Positions 32,936 through 42,374 of a stretch of DNA of 64,000 nucleotides are shown piece after piece. Every line of letters begins with the position of its first letter. Position 1 is the first letter of the stretch. The position numbers were made by a program, and so were the translations under genes. The notes under the pieces are model-generated. The model did no database searches. It worked only from the letters and a program-made list of their open reading frames with translations, and was not told where the DNA came from. Source of the stretch: Dysgonomonadaceae bacterium zrk40 (GTDB taxonomy: Bacteria > Bacteroidota > Bacteroidia > Bacteroidales > Dysgonomonadaceae); NCBI GenBank assembly GCA_016916535.1, contig CP070276.1, forward strand, positions 1,736,001-1,800,000, given 5' to 3'.

Positions 32936-35506
32936 ATGAAAACAAAGAAAATAACATTCCTCACCTCTTTTGTATTCCTGTTCACGGGAATTGTCTTAAT
33001 CTTCACGGGATGTGAACAAGACTACTACGACCCTTCACGGCAACAGGGTACCGGAGCTTCTCTATTTGGAGACAGTATCACCGTTCCGGCTACCTTTGAC
33101 TGGGCAACCACACGTAACGTTGACATGCGTGTAAAGGTAGAAGACAATTTCAACGGAGCATATCTTTACACAGTACAAATTTTCGATGCCAACCCTCTGT
33201 TTGATGAAGAGGCCACACTATTGGGAATGGGTGTTGCAAAAAACAACAGTGACTTCAGTACAAATGTAGTTATACCAGAAGCCTTAACTACGGTGTACAT
33301 CCAGCAGACTTCTCCCACCGGAGGGAAAACCATTGCACCGGTTGGTTTAATCGGCTCTTCCCTGAACTATAGTTTCAGTCCGCAAGACTATTCTGCAAGT
33401 GCCTTGGTTTCAGTCCGATCATCCTCCTCTACCAATGAATCATCCACGGCAATATTTCGGTCAACCACTGATCCATACCCAGTACCCGAACTACCTGTTA
33501 ATCATACAGTCATTACTCAGTCAAGCGGTGAATTAACTTCGAATATCGCTGGCGATGTCTATCTGATCAATGGGAATTTCTCGGGAACTACCAATTTTTG
33601 GCGCAAAGTTGATCTTTTTGTGCAGGGTACACTCAATGTTACAAGCGGTCAACTTAATCTTCCACCGGGAAGCAGATTGATTGTGTTGCCGGGGGCATTG
33701 GTGACAACACCCAAAATTGATGCGTGGGGTGAAACCACCAGTGAGGATATATACATACAGGGAACGCTAACTGTAAACGGAGAAATTAAAGTCAATAAAA
33801 ACAGCAAGCTGGTTGTTTTCGAAGGTGGTAGTGTGGTAGTTGATAACAATGTTGATTTATTGTCAAATACCCTTTTTTCCAACAATGGGACTGTTGAAGT
33901 CAACGGGAAATTACAAACCAGCAATGCCAATACAACGGTGGTTAACGATGGGGAAATGACATTAAACCAACTGGAGGTGACGCAAAACTCAGGTTTATAT
34001 ACGAACAATGGTACACTCATTGTAAGCGAAGACCTTAAAATATCGAACAATGGACAAGTAGTCAATAACAATACAATCACAACCAACTCCCTAACACTCG
34101 ACAATGGGACGTTCAATAACGAAGGTGTTATCACTGTGTTGGGTCCTACCGCTGTAACCAATAGTACAGCCAGTATCATCAATCAGAATAGTTTCACAAC
34201 CAACACACTCAGCCTGCAGGGTAATGCGAGAGTAGAAAATAATTGTCACATGATTGTGGAAGGTCTGTTGAATACGACAGATGCCTCAATCATTGTTGGT
34301 CCAGGAGGTCTGTTGTCAACTTCAAATCTGTTTATGAACAATACGCGGATTGAATTGGATCGTGCAGCAATGATGAAAGTAACCGTTGAGGCTGTATACA
34401 AATATAACAAAGGAGGCGACCAATGGAACAATGACGGCTTCTATGGAACCGGTTCTAATAAAGCCCTTTTACAGATTGCAAAAGCGGTAGCAGAGGAAAT
34501 AAATGATGAAAATATCATCCATTACCAGGGCAATCTGGAAATAGAGTGTTACGATCATCCTTCAAAAAACATTGATTCATGGAATGCTCGATGGACCGAA
34601 GATGGTGTTACCTGGGCCGGTGAAGGTGGATCAACTCTCGTGATTCCTGGAACAGAGTGCAACGACGGCGGATATAGCAATGTCCCATCAACGCCCCCTT
34701 CCAACCCTGTCTTTCCGATTATCTGGAACGGTACGGATGTGACCTACATGTTCGAAGACAACTGGCCGTTGCTGGGTGATTACGATATGAATGACGTGGT
34801 GTTCAACATGAAACCGGAATACACCATCGATGCCGGAAACAAGGTTACCCAACTCAAATTGGATGTGACCCTTCGTGCGGTTGGAGGTGTAAAACGATTG
34901 GCCGTTGGGATGCAAATTGACGGCATGGCCCGCAACGTTGTGAGCAGCGTAAGTCGATCCAGCCAGGCTGGCCGCGACAATTCAGTATTCAGTGCAAGCA
35001 ACGGTCTCGAAACCGGTCAGGATTACGTGGTGATTCCAATCTTCGATGATGTGCACAAGGCTCTCGGTATTCCCGCAGGTACAATGGTAAATACCACAGT
35101 GGGTGGATCAATCGGAACAGTATCCCCGGCAGTAGTTACATTCACCCTCACTTTCAACAGCCCGGTTGACAGGGAAACAGTTTCTATCGATAAGTTGAAT
35201 CCCTTTATTGTAAACGGTGGATATAAAAATAGAAGGGATGAGGTTCATCTTCCCGGTTTCGCGCCAACAGACAAAGCTGACATCTTTAGATTTGGGGCTG
35301 GTGATGACGACTCAAGTAACAACTATTATACATCAAAGGGCAATCTGATCTGGGCTCTTGCAATTCCCGGTGCAACCAGATATCCCAAGGAGTATACCTC
35401 TATAAGAAAAGCTTATCCACAATTAGAATCCTGGGCAACCACCTCCGGACAATCGGATAAGGATTGGTACATGCATCCAGATCTAACCTTTATCTACGAC
35501 AAATGA
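32936..35506 (+). CDS. LruC-domain surface lipoprotein with beta-helix-like repeats
   Basis: 856 residues. The lipobox is LIFTGC (Cys26) followed by EQD. After a linker, residues about 185-485 form a run of short repeats of the type N-G-x-hydrophobic with NNG or VNNN turns (for example SNNGTVEVNGKLQTS, YTNNGTLIVSEDLKIS), as in right-handed beta-helices of adhesins. The C-terminal part contains YMFEDNWPLLGDYDMNDVVF and VGMQIDGM, which is the LruC domain (DUF4842). The product should be a surface protein that may bind or anchor polysaccharide. It overlaps the next gene by four bases (ATGA), which ties it to the exopolysaccharide operon. Confidence 0.88.
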   Translation: MKTKKITFLTSFVFLFTGIVLIFTGCEQDYYDPSRQQGTGASLFGDSITVPATFDWATTRNVDMRVKVEDNFNGAYLYTVQIFDANPLFDEEATLLGMGVAKNNSDFSTNVVIPEALTTVYIQQTSPTGGKTIAPVGLIGSSLNYSFSPQDYSASALVSVRSSSSTNESSTAIFRSTTDPYPVPELPVNHTVITQSSGELTSNIAGDVYLINGNFSGTTNFWRKVDLFVQGTLNVTSGQLNLPPGSRLIVLPGALVTTPKIDAWGETTSEDIYIQGTLTVNGEIKVNKNSKLVVFEGGSVVVDNNVDLLSNTLFSNNGTVEVNGKLQTSNANTTVVNDGEMTLNQLEVTQNSGLYTNNGTLIVSEDLKISNNGQVVNNNTITTNSLTLDNGTFNNEGVITVLGPTAVTNSTASIINQNSFTTNTLSLQGNARVENNCHMIVEGLLNTTDASIIVGPGGLLSTSNLFMNNTRIELDRAAMMKVTVEAVYKYNKGGDQWNNDGFYGTGSNKALLQIAKAVAEEINDENIIHYQGNLEIECYDHPSKNIDSWNARWTEDGVTWAGEGGSTLVIPGTECNDGGYSNVPSTPPSNPVFPIIWNGTDVTYMFEDNWPLLGDYDMNDVVFNMKPEYTIDAGNKVTQLKLDVTLRAVGGVKRLAVGMQIDGMARNVVSSVSRSSQAGRDNSVFSASNGLETGQDYVVIPIFDDVHKALGIPAGTMVNTTVGGSIGTVSPAVVTFTLTFNSPVDRETVSIDKLNPFIVNGGYKNRRDEVHLPGFAPTDKADIFRFGAGDDDSSNNYYTSKGNLIWALAIPGATRYPKEYTSIRKAYPQLESWATTSGQSDKDWYMHPDLTFIYDK

Positions 35507-35934
35507 TAAAACTTGACAACGATCATACTCTTGTTGCAGAAAGGATGAACAACACCATGGAGAGGAATACGAAAAGGCAATTGCTGATCATCGACGATAA
35601 GATAGCCATTGCCAAGATTATCTCCGTCTACCTTTCAGCAGAGTACGATATAACCTATTTCAATACCCCCGTTAAAGCCATCGAATGGTTGTTTAACGGG
35701 AACAGGCCCGATTTGATCATTCTTGACATTCGGATGCCTGAAATGAACGGCGATGAATTTCTCTCCTATATCAAAAAGAATGGTTTATACAAAGATATTC
35801 CCGTTGTGGTCCTTTCAGGAGAAGAGAGCAGTGATATCCGTATTAAAATGTTGGAGGTAGGTGCAGACGATTTCATTCTGAAACCCTTTAATCCGATGGA
35901 GTTGAAGATACGGATCAGAAAGGTGTTGAGGTGA
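35503..35934 (+). CDS. Stand-alone receiver-domain protein
   Basis: 143 residues from the ATG at 35503, which overlaps the LruC stop. The receiver fold is complete: acidic pair D31-D32 in LLIIDDK, phospho-acceptor D75 in LIILDIRMPEMNG, Ser105 in VVVLSGEE and Lys127 in ILKPFNP. No output domain follows. It must act by contact with another protein; the next gene starts with a receiver-like fold that lacks the acceptor, which makes that protein a natural partner. The kinase is not adjacent but hybrid kinases are encoded at 55.9-59.4 kb. Confidence 0.9.
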   Translation: MIKLDNDHTLVAERMNNTMERNTKRQLLIIDDKIAIAKIISVYLSAEYDITYFNTPVKAIEWLFNGNRPDLIILDIRMPEMNGDEFLSYIKKNGLYKDIPVVVLSGEESSDIRIKMLEVGADDFILKPFNPMELKIRIRKVLR

Positions 35935-37112
35935 ATCAGGCCGTTTTCTATATTGGAGCGGATGAGCAATTGCATCATCATTTCTCTGATGTACTTCTGA
36001 GTCTCTTGTCAGAACCACCGGTTCATTTCATAAGCAGTTCCGAAGCAACCAATTGGCTTCAAGAGCATCCCGGAACACACAATTCAATTGTGCTCTACGA
36101 AAGACAATCTACCGAGAAGGATGTGCAGAGCATTCAATTGCTACGAAACAATTTCCCGGAGCTATACATATTGTTGGTCACTACTGACCTTTCCCCCAAC
36201 CACCGCCTGCGATACATTCAAGCCGGGGTGAACGACACGGTAGCACCCGGCACCAAACAGGAATCGTTTGCTCGGTTTTTCCAGTTCATTCAAAGATATG
36301 AAACCCGGCAGCAAAGTAAAGAGCAAGCAGATGCCAATAGAATGACGCCGTTCAAACTGCCTGCAATTAAAAGAGCTTTCGATCTGATCATCTCCTTTTT
36401 TGCTTTGTTGTTTCTCTCACCGCTCTTGTTGTTGGTTGCACTGGCCATTCGGTTGGAAAGCAAGGGCCCCGTTTTTTACAAATCCAAGAGGGTTGGCAGC
36501 AACTACCATATATTTGATTTCTGGAAGTTCCGTTCCATGTATGTCGATGCGGACAAAAGGCTGAAGGAGATGGAGCAATTCAACCAATATGCAACAGGTG
36601 TGCCCAATATGGATCAGCAAGTTGCCATAGAGGACGATCTGGATTCACTTTCCATTGACCTGTCCGATCCCTCTATCCTGGTGGACGATGAATTCATCCT
36701 CAAAGAAGAAGATTTCATCTCACAGCAGCGTAAAAAAACCGACAATGCATTTGTCAAAATAGAGAAAGATCCACGTGTTACAAAGGTGGGGCAGTTCATA
36801 CGCAAATACAGCATCGACGAGCTGCCTCAGTTAATCAATATACTCAAGGGTGACATGTCAATTGTAGGGAATCGGCCGTTGCCCTTGTATGAGGCGGAGC
36901 TGCTCACCAAAGACAATAGCGTGGAGCGTTTCATCGCACCCGCAGGGTTGACCGGATTGTGGCAGGTCCAGAAAAGGGGTGATGCCGGGAAGTTGTCTGC
37001 CGAAGAGCGCAAGCAGCTGGATATTTATTATGCACAGCACTATTCGCTCTGGTTGGATATCAAGATTATTTTCCGTACTTTTACTGCATTCATTCAGAAA
37101 GAGGATGTATAG
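35931..37112 (+). CDS. Polyprenyl-phosphate sugar-phosphate transferase fused to a degenerate receiver domain
   Basis: Starts polysaccharide repeat-unit assembly by moving a sugar-phosphate onto undecaprenyl phosphate at the inner membrane. GTG start, overlapping the receiver gene's stop. Residues 1-125 look like a receiver fold, but the acceptor position falls in IVLYER with no Asp. One membrane segment (about 150-174) leads into the PF02397-type catalytic domain: KGPVFYKSKRVG, FDFWKFRSMYVDAD, IRKYSIDELPQLINILKGDMSIVGNRPLP and GLTGLWQVQKRGD. Between residues about 216 and 272 there is an acidic insert (IEDDLDSLSIDLSDP, VDDEFILKEED) longer than usual. The sugar is not predictable. Confidence 0.92.
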   Translation: MNQAVFYIGADEQLHHHFSDVLLSLLSEPPVHFISSSEATNWLQEHPGTHNSIVLYERQSTEKDVQSIQLLRNNFPELYILLVTTDLSPNHRLRYIQAGVNDTVAPGTKQESFARFFQFIQRYETRQQSKEQADANRMTPFKLPAIKRAFDLIISFFALLFLSPLLLLVALAIRLESKGPVFYKSKRVGSNYHIFDFWKFRSMYVDADKRLKEMEQFNQYATGVPNMDQQVAIEDDLDSLSIDLSDPSILVDDEFILKEEDFISQQRKKTDNAFVKIEKDPRVTKVGQFIRKYSIDELPQLINILKGDMSIVGNRPLPLYEAELLTKDNSVERFIAPAGLTGLWQVQKRGDAGKLSAEERKQLDIYYAQHYSLWLDIKIIFRTFTAFIQKEDV

Positions 37113-37133
37113 ACACCCTAAGATTCCAACGAG

Positions 37134-37871
37134 ATGAACAGGATTTCCATTTTGATCATTGCTCATTTGTTTTTTTTGCCTTTCTTTTCCGGGATTGCTC
37201 AGGAGGGATTGGAGGCGTTAAGTCCCGATGATTACCTGAACCTGAAACTACCACCCCTGGAAATCCTTTTTGAAAATGCAAAGAACAGTGCTGCAGTCGA
37301 CTTTTATCAGGTGAAGATGGAGGAGGAAGCCAGTGCCCTCAAAACAGAGAAGAGAAGCTGGTTGAAATACTTCCGATTCAGTACAACCTATCAGTGGGGC
37401 ATGATGGGCATGAACACTGCTTTCTCAGATCCAAATACACCATTGTTTTATACCTATTCAGGTGGTAGGCAAAACTGGTACAATGTGGGTGTTTCTATAG
37501 CGATTCCCTTCGATGATTTTTTTGATCGCCCCAACCGGATTCATCGGCAACAACTGAAAACAAAGGCAACCCAGGTGGAGATGGAGAAGTGGCATGAGGA
37601 GCAAAAAATCAGAATCATTGAAATGTACACCAAGGCGGTAAAGGAACTATCTGTTTTAAGGTTAAAAGCAGAATCTCTCTCTTTTGCCAATACCCATTTC
37701 GAACTCTCCAAGCAGAATTTTTTAAACGGGAATATCGACTCCGGAGATTTGAATCAGATCAAAGCAATGCAAATGGACGCACTTGAATCATATGAGCAAA
37801 CCCGATCAGAATTGAACAAGGCACTCTTGCAGCTTGAGATCTTGTCTAAAACGAAAATTCTCAATCGTTAG
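37134..37871 (+). CDS. Short TolC-like outer-membrane channel protein
   Basis: 245 residues with a signal peptide (to about FSGIAQ, 23). The C-terminal half is helical with coiled-coil character (WHEEQKIRIIEMYTKAVKELSVLRLKAESL), and the segment LSKQNFLNGNIDSGDLNQIKAMQMDALESYEQTRSELNKALLQLEIL is a typical TolC-family helix. Strand-forming parts are seen around 85-125. It is about half the length of ordinary TolC proteins (around 450), so it carries one repeat where those have two. In this operon it may provide the outer-membrane exit for the polymer, as no Wza gene is seen. It starts 21 bp after the transferase. Confidence 0.8.
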   Translation: MNRISILIIAHLFFLPFFSGIAQEGLEALSPDDYLNLKLPPLEILFENAKNSAAVDFYQVKMEEEASALKTEKRSWLKYFRFSTTYQWGMMGMNTAFSDPNTPLFYTYSGGRQNWYNVGVSIAIPFDDFFDRPNRIHRQQLKTKATQVEMEKWHEEQKIRIIEMYTKAVKELSVLRLKAESLSFANTHFELSKQNFLNGNIDSGDLNQIKAMQMDALESYEQTRSELNKALLQLEILSKTKILNR

Positions 37872-37875
37872 CACA

Positions 37876-40044
37876 ATGGAAATCATTCAATATTTTTTCC
37901 GCTTTTTGTACCGTATCCGCTGGTGGATTGTGATGGTCCCTGTTTTTGTGACCATTGTGGCGATACTGGGCACACGGAATCTGGAGAAGTCTTTTCCCGT
38001 GGATATGACAATCTATACAGGAGTTGTTTCCGGCAATGGTATCGGGTCAGATGGGGGAACGGTCAATTCCACCGTGATCAACAACACGATAGACAACATC
38101 ATCAATATCATTCAATCGAAAGAGACACTCCATGAAGTGAGCCTGCACCTCTATGCCAGGCATATGATCCATGGTGATCCAACCAAGGACAATGAATACA
38201 TCAGCGCAGCCAATTACCGTCATTTACAAAATATCACTCCAGATGCAGTGAAGTCACTGATCGACAAATCATCTGAAGAGAAGACAGTAGAGAATCTGAA
38301 AGCTTACGAAGTGGCTTCACCCTCCAACTTCGTGTATGGATTGTTTAACTGGAATCATCCGCATTACGCGTACGGGAGCCTTAAGAATATCAATGTAATA
38401 CGTCTTGGGAGCAGTGATATGTTGAGGGTATCTTACTCTGCCAATGACCCCGGTGTAGCCTATCAGACTTTGTTGTTGCTGGAAAAACTCTATTCGGTAG
38501 AATACAAGAAATTGCAGTTCGGCTCAACCAACAATGCAATCCAATATTTTGAAGATGAGTTGGAAAGGGTTGGCAAGCAGTTGCGGGAAAGTGAAGATTC
38601 ACTGACAAGCTATAACGTTCAGAATAGAATCATCAACTATGAAGAACAAACAGAGCAGGTTGCAGCAATCGATATGCAGTTCCAGATTCAGCACAATGAA
38701 GTCTTAAAGAAATTAAGTAATGCAGAGGCATCTGTCAATTATTTGGAATCGTTGAAAGATGAAAATATTGTTTACTTAAGAGACAATGCGGAGTTTCTTG
38801 CCAGGCTCAACCAAGTCTCTGATTTAAATACCAGAGTAGCTGAGATGGGAGCATTTATTACCGATTCTTTGTCTGATAACTCATCCTACAAGCAGCTGGA
38901 TCATTTCAAAACCCAGTTGAAGGGTGCAGAAAATGAGTTGGTTGACTTTACACAGCGATTTAGTGAAAGGAAATACACGCGTGAGGGTTATCCAACCAGT
39001 AATTTTGTATCGCAATGGCTTGAAGAATTGTTGTTGTTGGAGAAAGCAAAAGCCGAAATAGATGTTATCGAGGCAAAGATGATTGAAATAGATGAACACT
39101 ATTTGCATTTCTCTCCCATTGGCTCCACGATTAAAAGACAGGAACGTAACATCGATTTTATCGAACGCAACTATTTGTCAATTTTATCCAGTTTGAACGC
39201 TGCCAGGTTACAGCTCAAGAGTCTTGAAATGAATTCTGCATCATTAAAAATGATCAATCCACCTGTCTTTCCTTTGAATTCAGAACCGTCGAAACGAAAG
39301 AAACTGGTGATGGCAGCCTTTGCGGGAAGTTTGGTATTCATCATTGGAATCTTTCTCTTACTGGATCTGTTGGATCGTACATTGAGAGATCCGGTACGAA
39401 CAAGGAAAATTACCGGGGTAAATATTCTTGGGGCCTTACCTGGTAGACCGAGCCTTCGTCAACGAAAATATCACACATTGTATCGTGACAAGGCAATACA
39501 GTATCTGGCAAACGCCCTACAGGATTTTTTTCAACCCGCAGACCCATATCCAATTGTGAACATTATCAGTATGAAAGAGGGCAGAGGTAAAAGCCTCCTG
39601 ATCGATTCATTGTCCGATTACTGGGGTTCACATGGTGTGCCTGTAAAGGTGCTCCGCTATGGAGATGACTTTGACCCCGGATCACCTGAGTTTCTCTTTG
39701 CTGATAGCATACACAAGTATCTTCCCAGTGCTCCGGTACAGTTGCCTCCCAAATGTATTATCCTGGTTGAGCATGCATCACTTCAACATTACGCTATTCC
39801 AAAGAGTCTGCTTCAGGAGGCTTCAATTAATCTGACTCTCTTCAGGGCTGACAAGGTTTGGAGTGACAGGAATAAACAGCTGTTTGATCGTTTAAAGGAG
39901 CAATCCGGCACTACTCCCACGTTTATATGCCTGAACAGGGCAGACAAGCAGGTATTGGAAACATATACCGGTATGTTGCCTCCCCAATCTCTATTTAAGA
40001 AATATTTTTACAGGTACACTCAATACGGTCTTAGCTCATCCTGA
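37876..40044 (+). CDS. Wzz/BY-kinase-like polysaccharide co-polymerase
   Basis: Controls chain length and export at the inner membrane. 722 residues from the ATG at 37876. Membrane helices are at about 11-31 and 475-500. Between them is a long periplasmic region with coiled-coil parts (FEDELERVGKQLRESEDSLTSYN). The cytoplasmic end has a P-loop-like ISMKEGRGKSLLIDSL near 565-578, as in bacterial tyrosine kinases, but the expected Walker A'/B Asp motifs are not recognised (the B-strand position reads CIILVEHAS). The tail KKYFYRYTQYGLSSS is Tyr-rich, like the autophosphorylation cluster of BY-kinases. So it is a kinase-like or pseudokinase co-polymerase. Confidence 0.87.
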   Translation: MEIIQYFFRFLYRIRWWIVMVPVFVTIVAILGTRNLEKSFPVDMTIYTGVVSGNGIGSDGGTVNSTVINNTIDNIINIIQSKETLHEVSLHLYARHMIHGDPTKDNEYISAANYRHLQNITPDAVKSLIDKSSEEKTVENLKAYEVASPSNFVYGLFNWNHPHYAYGSLKNINVIRLGSSDMLRVSYSANDPGVAYQTLLLLEKLYSVEYKKLQFGSTNNAIQYFEDELERVGKQLRESEDSLTSYNVQNRIINYEEQTEQVAAIDMQFQIQHNEVLKKLSNAEASVNYLESLKDENIVYLRDNAEFLARLNQVSDLNTRVAEMGAFITDSLSDNSSYKQLDHFKTQLKGAENELVDFTQRFSERKYTREGYPTSNFVSQWLEELLLLEKAKAEIDVIEAKMIEIDEHYLHFSPIGSTIKRQERNIDFIERNYLSILSSLNAARLQLKSLEMNSASLKMINPPVFPLNSEPSKRKKLVMAAFAGSLVFIIGIFLLLDLLDRTLRDPVRTRKITGVNILGALPGRPSLRQRKYHTLYRDKAIQYLANALQDFFQPADPYPIVNIISMKEGRGKSLLIDSLSDYWGSHGVPVKVLRYGDDFDPGSPEFLFADSIHKYLPSAPVQLPPKCIILVEHASLQHYAIPKSLLQEASINLTLFRADKVWSDRNKQLFDRLKEQSGTTPTFICLNRADKQVLETYTGMLPPQSLFKKYFYRYTQYGLSSS

Positions 40045-40056
40045 ACATCATAAGCT

Positions 40057-41496
40057 ATGAGACTCCAGCAGAATCATGAAGGGAATGAGAGAAGTCGATT
40101 GCAATATGTTATTGTTTTTCTCTCAATATCAGTTTTTACAATTGTTTTATTGCGGTATGGCTGGATACCGGCTTTCGCTTTATCAATTCTTCCATTCTTA
40201 ATTTTTGCCGTTATCCAATTTGTGAAGGAACCCATCTATGCACTTCTTGGTGTTTTCGTAGCCAACTATTTTATCATGGGAATTACACGATATGTGGCAG
40301 GGTTGCAGGGTGGTATTGTGATTGATGGGCTGTTGTTGGCAACACTTTTTTTTCTTTTGTTGTACAATCTTAAAAATCCTGTTTCATGGGTTTCATTGCG
40401 CAATCCATTGACTTTACTAACCGGGATATGGCTTGTATATTGTTTGGTTTTGGTTTTCAATCCTGAAACAACCCTCAATCACTGGACAGCCGGAGTACGT
40501 GCTTTAGCGGTTTATTTTTTTCTCTTTCCGGTGTTAACAGCCCTGTTACTAAATCAATTTAAATATTTGAAATGGTTTCTTTTTGTCTGGTCTGTCCTTA
40601 CTTTACTGGCAATAGGTAAATCGCTGATGCAAAAGTTTATCGGTTTTGACTCAGCTGAACTCTACTGGTTGCATGTACTTGGTGGAAGCAGAACCCATAT
40701 CATACATACAGGAGTGCGTTATTTTTCCTTTTTCACAGACGCAGCCAGTTTCGGCTGCAATATGGGTATGTCGTTTGTTGTTTTTGGCATAACCGCTCTC
40801 TATATTCATTCAAAGCCTCTACGAGTCTATTATATTGTAGTGGCTTTGCTTGCCGGTTATGCGATGATGATATCAGGGACGCGTGCCGCAATTGCTGTCC
40901 CTTTTGCCGGTTTTACCTTTTTTGTACTCCTGTCTAAACAATTGAAAGTAATCATTCCGGGAACCATATTAATTCTTGTACTCCTTGTTTTTTTTAAATT
41001 CACCTACATTGGTCACGGGAACGCAGAAATCAGACGGATGCGTTCTGCGTTCAATGTTACACAGGATGCCTCCTTTATCGTCCGCAAACAGAATCAGGAA
41101 AAGATGCGTTTATTTATGAAAGAGCACCCTTTTGGAGTGGGTATTGGTGAAGCGAAGAGAACAGAACCCGGTGATTATTTGTATCAACTGCCTACAGATA
41201 CTTCTTTCGTATTTGTTTGGGTAGAAACCGGTGTTGTGGGTCTCTCAATTTTTTTGTTAATTTTTTTGGTCACCTTTCTCAAGGGCGCCTACGACATATG
41301 GTTCCGAATCGAGAACAGACAGTTGAGGGGTTTACTTTCTGCATTGTTGGGAGGTGTTGCCGGGATGTTGGTCAGCTCTTATGGCAATGAGATGTTGCAG
41401 CAGTTTCCAAACGGTCCCATTGTTTATATGTGTATGGCCTTCATATTTATGGGGCCAAAAATTGACAAAGAGATCAATGAGCATGCAACAGCCTGA
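40057..41496 (+). CDS. O-antigen ligase/polymerase-family membrane protein (Wzy-like)
   Basis: 479 residues with about ten to twelve membrane helices. The large periplasmic loop with FKFTYIGHGNAEIRRMRSAF... and EHPFGVGIGEAKR resembles the PF04932 (Wzy_C) signature, and SGTRAAIAVPFAGFTFF is the usual conserved helix start. It likely joins lipid-linked repeat units into polymer in the periplasm. It lies 12 bp after the co-polymerase gene, as expected for a Wzx/Wzy pathway. Confidence 0.87.
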   Translation: MRLQQNHEGNERSRLQYVIVFLSISVFTIVLLRYGWIPAFALSILPFLIFAVIQFVKEPIYALLGVFVANYFIMGITRYVAGLQGGIVIDGLLLATLFFLLLYNLKNPVSWVSLRNPLTLLTGIWLVYCLVLVFNPETTLNHWTAGVRALAVYFFLFPVLTALLLNQFKYLKWFLFVWSVLTLLAIGKSLMQKFIGFDSAELYWLHVLGGSRTHIIHTGVRYFSFFTDAASFGCNMGMSFVVFGITALYIHSKPLRVYYIVVALLAGYAMMISGTRAAIAVPFAGFTFFVLLSKQLKVIIPGTILILVLLVFFKFTYIGHGNAEIRRMRSAFNVTQDASFIVRKQNQEKMRLFMKEHPFGVGIGEAKRTEPGDYLYQLPTDTSFVFVWVETGVVGLSIFLLIFLVTFLKGAYDIWFRIENRQLRGLLSALLGGVAGMLVSSYGNEMLQQFPNGPIVYMCMAFIFMGPKIDKEINEHATA

Positions 41497-42364
41497 ATTA
41501 TCCATCATCACGGTCAATTACAATGGATTCGCTGATACAGTACAACTGATCGAATCCATACAAACCCATTTGAAAATCTCTTATGAATTTACTGTAGTAG
41601 ATAATGGCTCAAAGGCAGATGAAGCCGGCATACTGAAGCATCAGTTTCCCAATATCAAAGTGATTAGAAGCGCTAAAAACCTTGGTTTTGCAGGTGGCAA
41701 TAATTTGGGCATTAAAGATGCAACCGCCGATTTTTTGCTTTTTATCAACAACGATACTTATGTGAAAGACGATTCCTTGACACTCCTGGTTGAGAGAATG
41801 AAGAAAGAACCAACTCTTGGAGGCATCTCACCAAAGATTCTTTTCGCCGATCAGGAAAAGTTGATCCAGTTTGCTGGTTATACCCCCTTGAGTAGCGTCA
41901 CATTGAGAAATCGATTGATAGGATTCAAGGAACAAGATTCCGGACATTATGATCATCCGATTTCAACACCCTACCTGCATGGCGCGACAATGTTAATTAG
42001 AAGGGAAGCCATCGAAAAAGTTGGAGGTATGCCGGAAATCTATTTTCTTTACTACGAAGAGCTCGATTGGAGCCTACAGTTGCGCCGGGCAGGCTACCGG
42101 CTTGAATACAATCCGGCGGCTGTTGTATTCCATAAAGAGAGTAGCAGTGTAGGGCAGGAGAGTCCACTCAAAGCCTTTTATATGACTAGGAACAGGTTGC
42201 TGTTTGCAAAAAGAAATTTGTCGTCCTTTCACAGATTCTTGTCAATCGCATATCAAATATCGTTGGCACTGCCGAAAAGAGCGTTTCACTGTTTGCTCAA
42301 AGGAAATACCGATTTGGCAGTTGCCATGATGAAGGGTTGTGTGGCATTTATACGAATGAAATGA
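41483..42364 (+). CDS. GT2 glycosyltransferase (rhamnosyltransferase-like)
   Basis: 293 residues from the ATG at 41483, which overlaps the polymerase gene by 14 bases; an ATG at 41477 is also possible. GT-A fold: ELSIITVNYNGFADTVQLI, VVDNGSKADEA, NLGFAGGNNLGI and FINNDTYV, the last holding the metal-binding acidic residue. Later EIYFLYYEELDWSLQLRRAGY matches the acceptor-side motif of the rhamnosyltransferase-like subgroup. It adds a sugar to the growing repeat unit in the cytoplasm; donor and linkage are unknown. Confidence 0.9.
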   Translation: MQQPELSIITVNYNGFADTVQLIESIQTHLKISYEFTVVDNGSKADEAGILKHQFPNIKVIRSAKNLGFAGGNNLGIKDATADFLLFINNDTYVKDDSLTLLVERMKKEPTLGGISPKILFADQEKLIQFAGYTPLSSVTLRNRLIGFKEQDSGHYDHPISTPYLHGATMLIRREAIEKVGGMPEIYFLYYEELDWSLQLRRAGYRLEYNPAAVVFHKESSSVGQESPLKAFYMTRNRLLFAKRNLSSFHRFLSIAYQISLALPKRAFHCLLKGNTDLAVAMMKGCVAFIRMK

Positions 42365-42374
42365 TTTTTAATAT

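Noticed and set aside
33649-34182. 177-residue minus-strand frame
   Set aside because: Antisense to the beta-helix repeats of the LruC protein; its periodic Leu/Val/Thr pattern simply mirrors those repeats.
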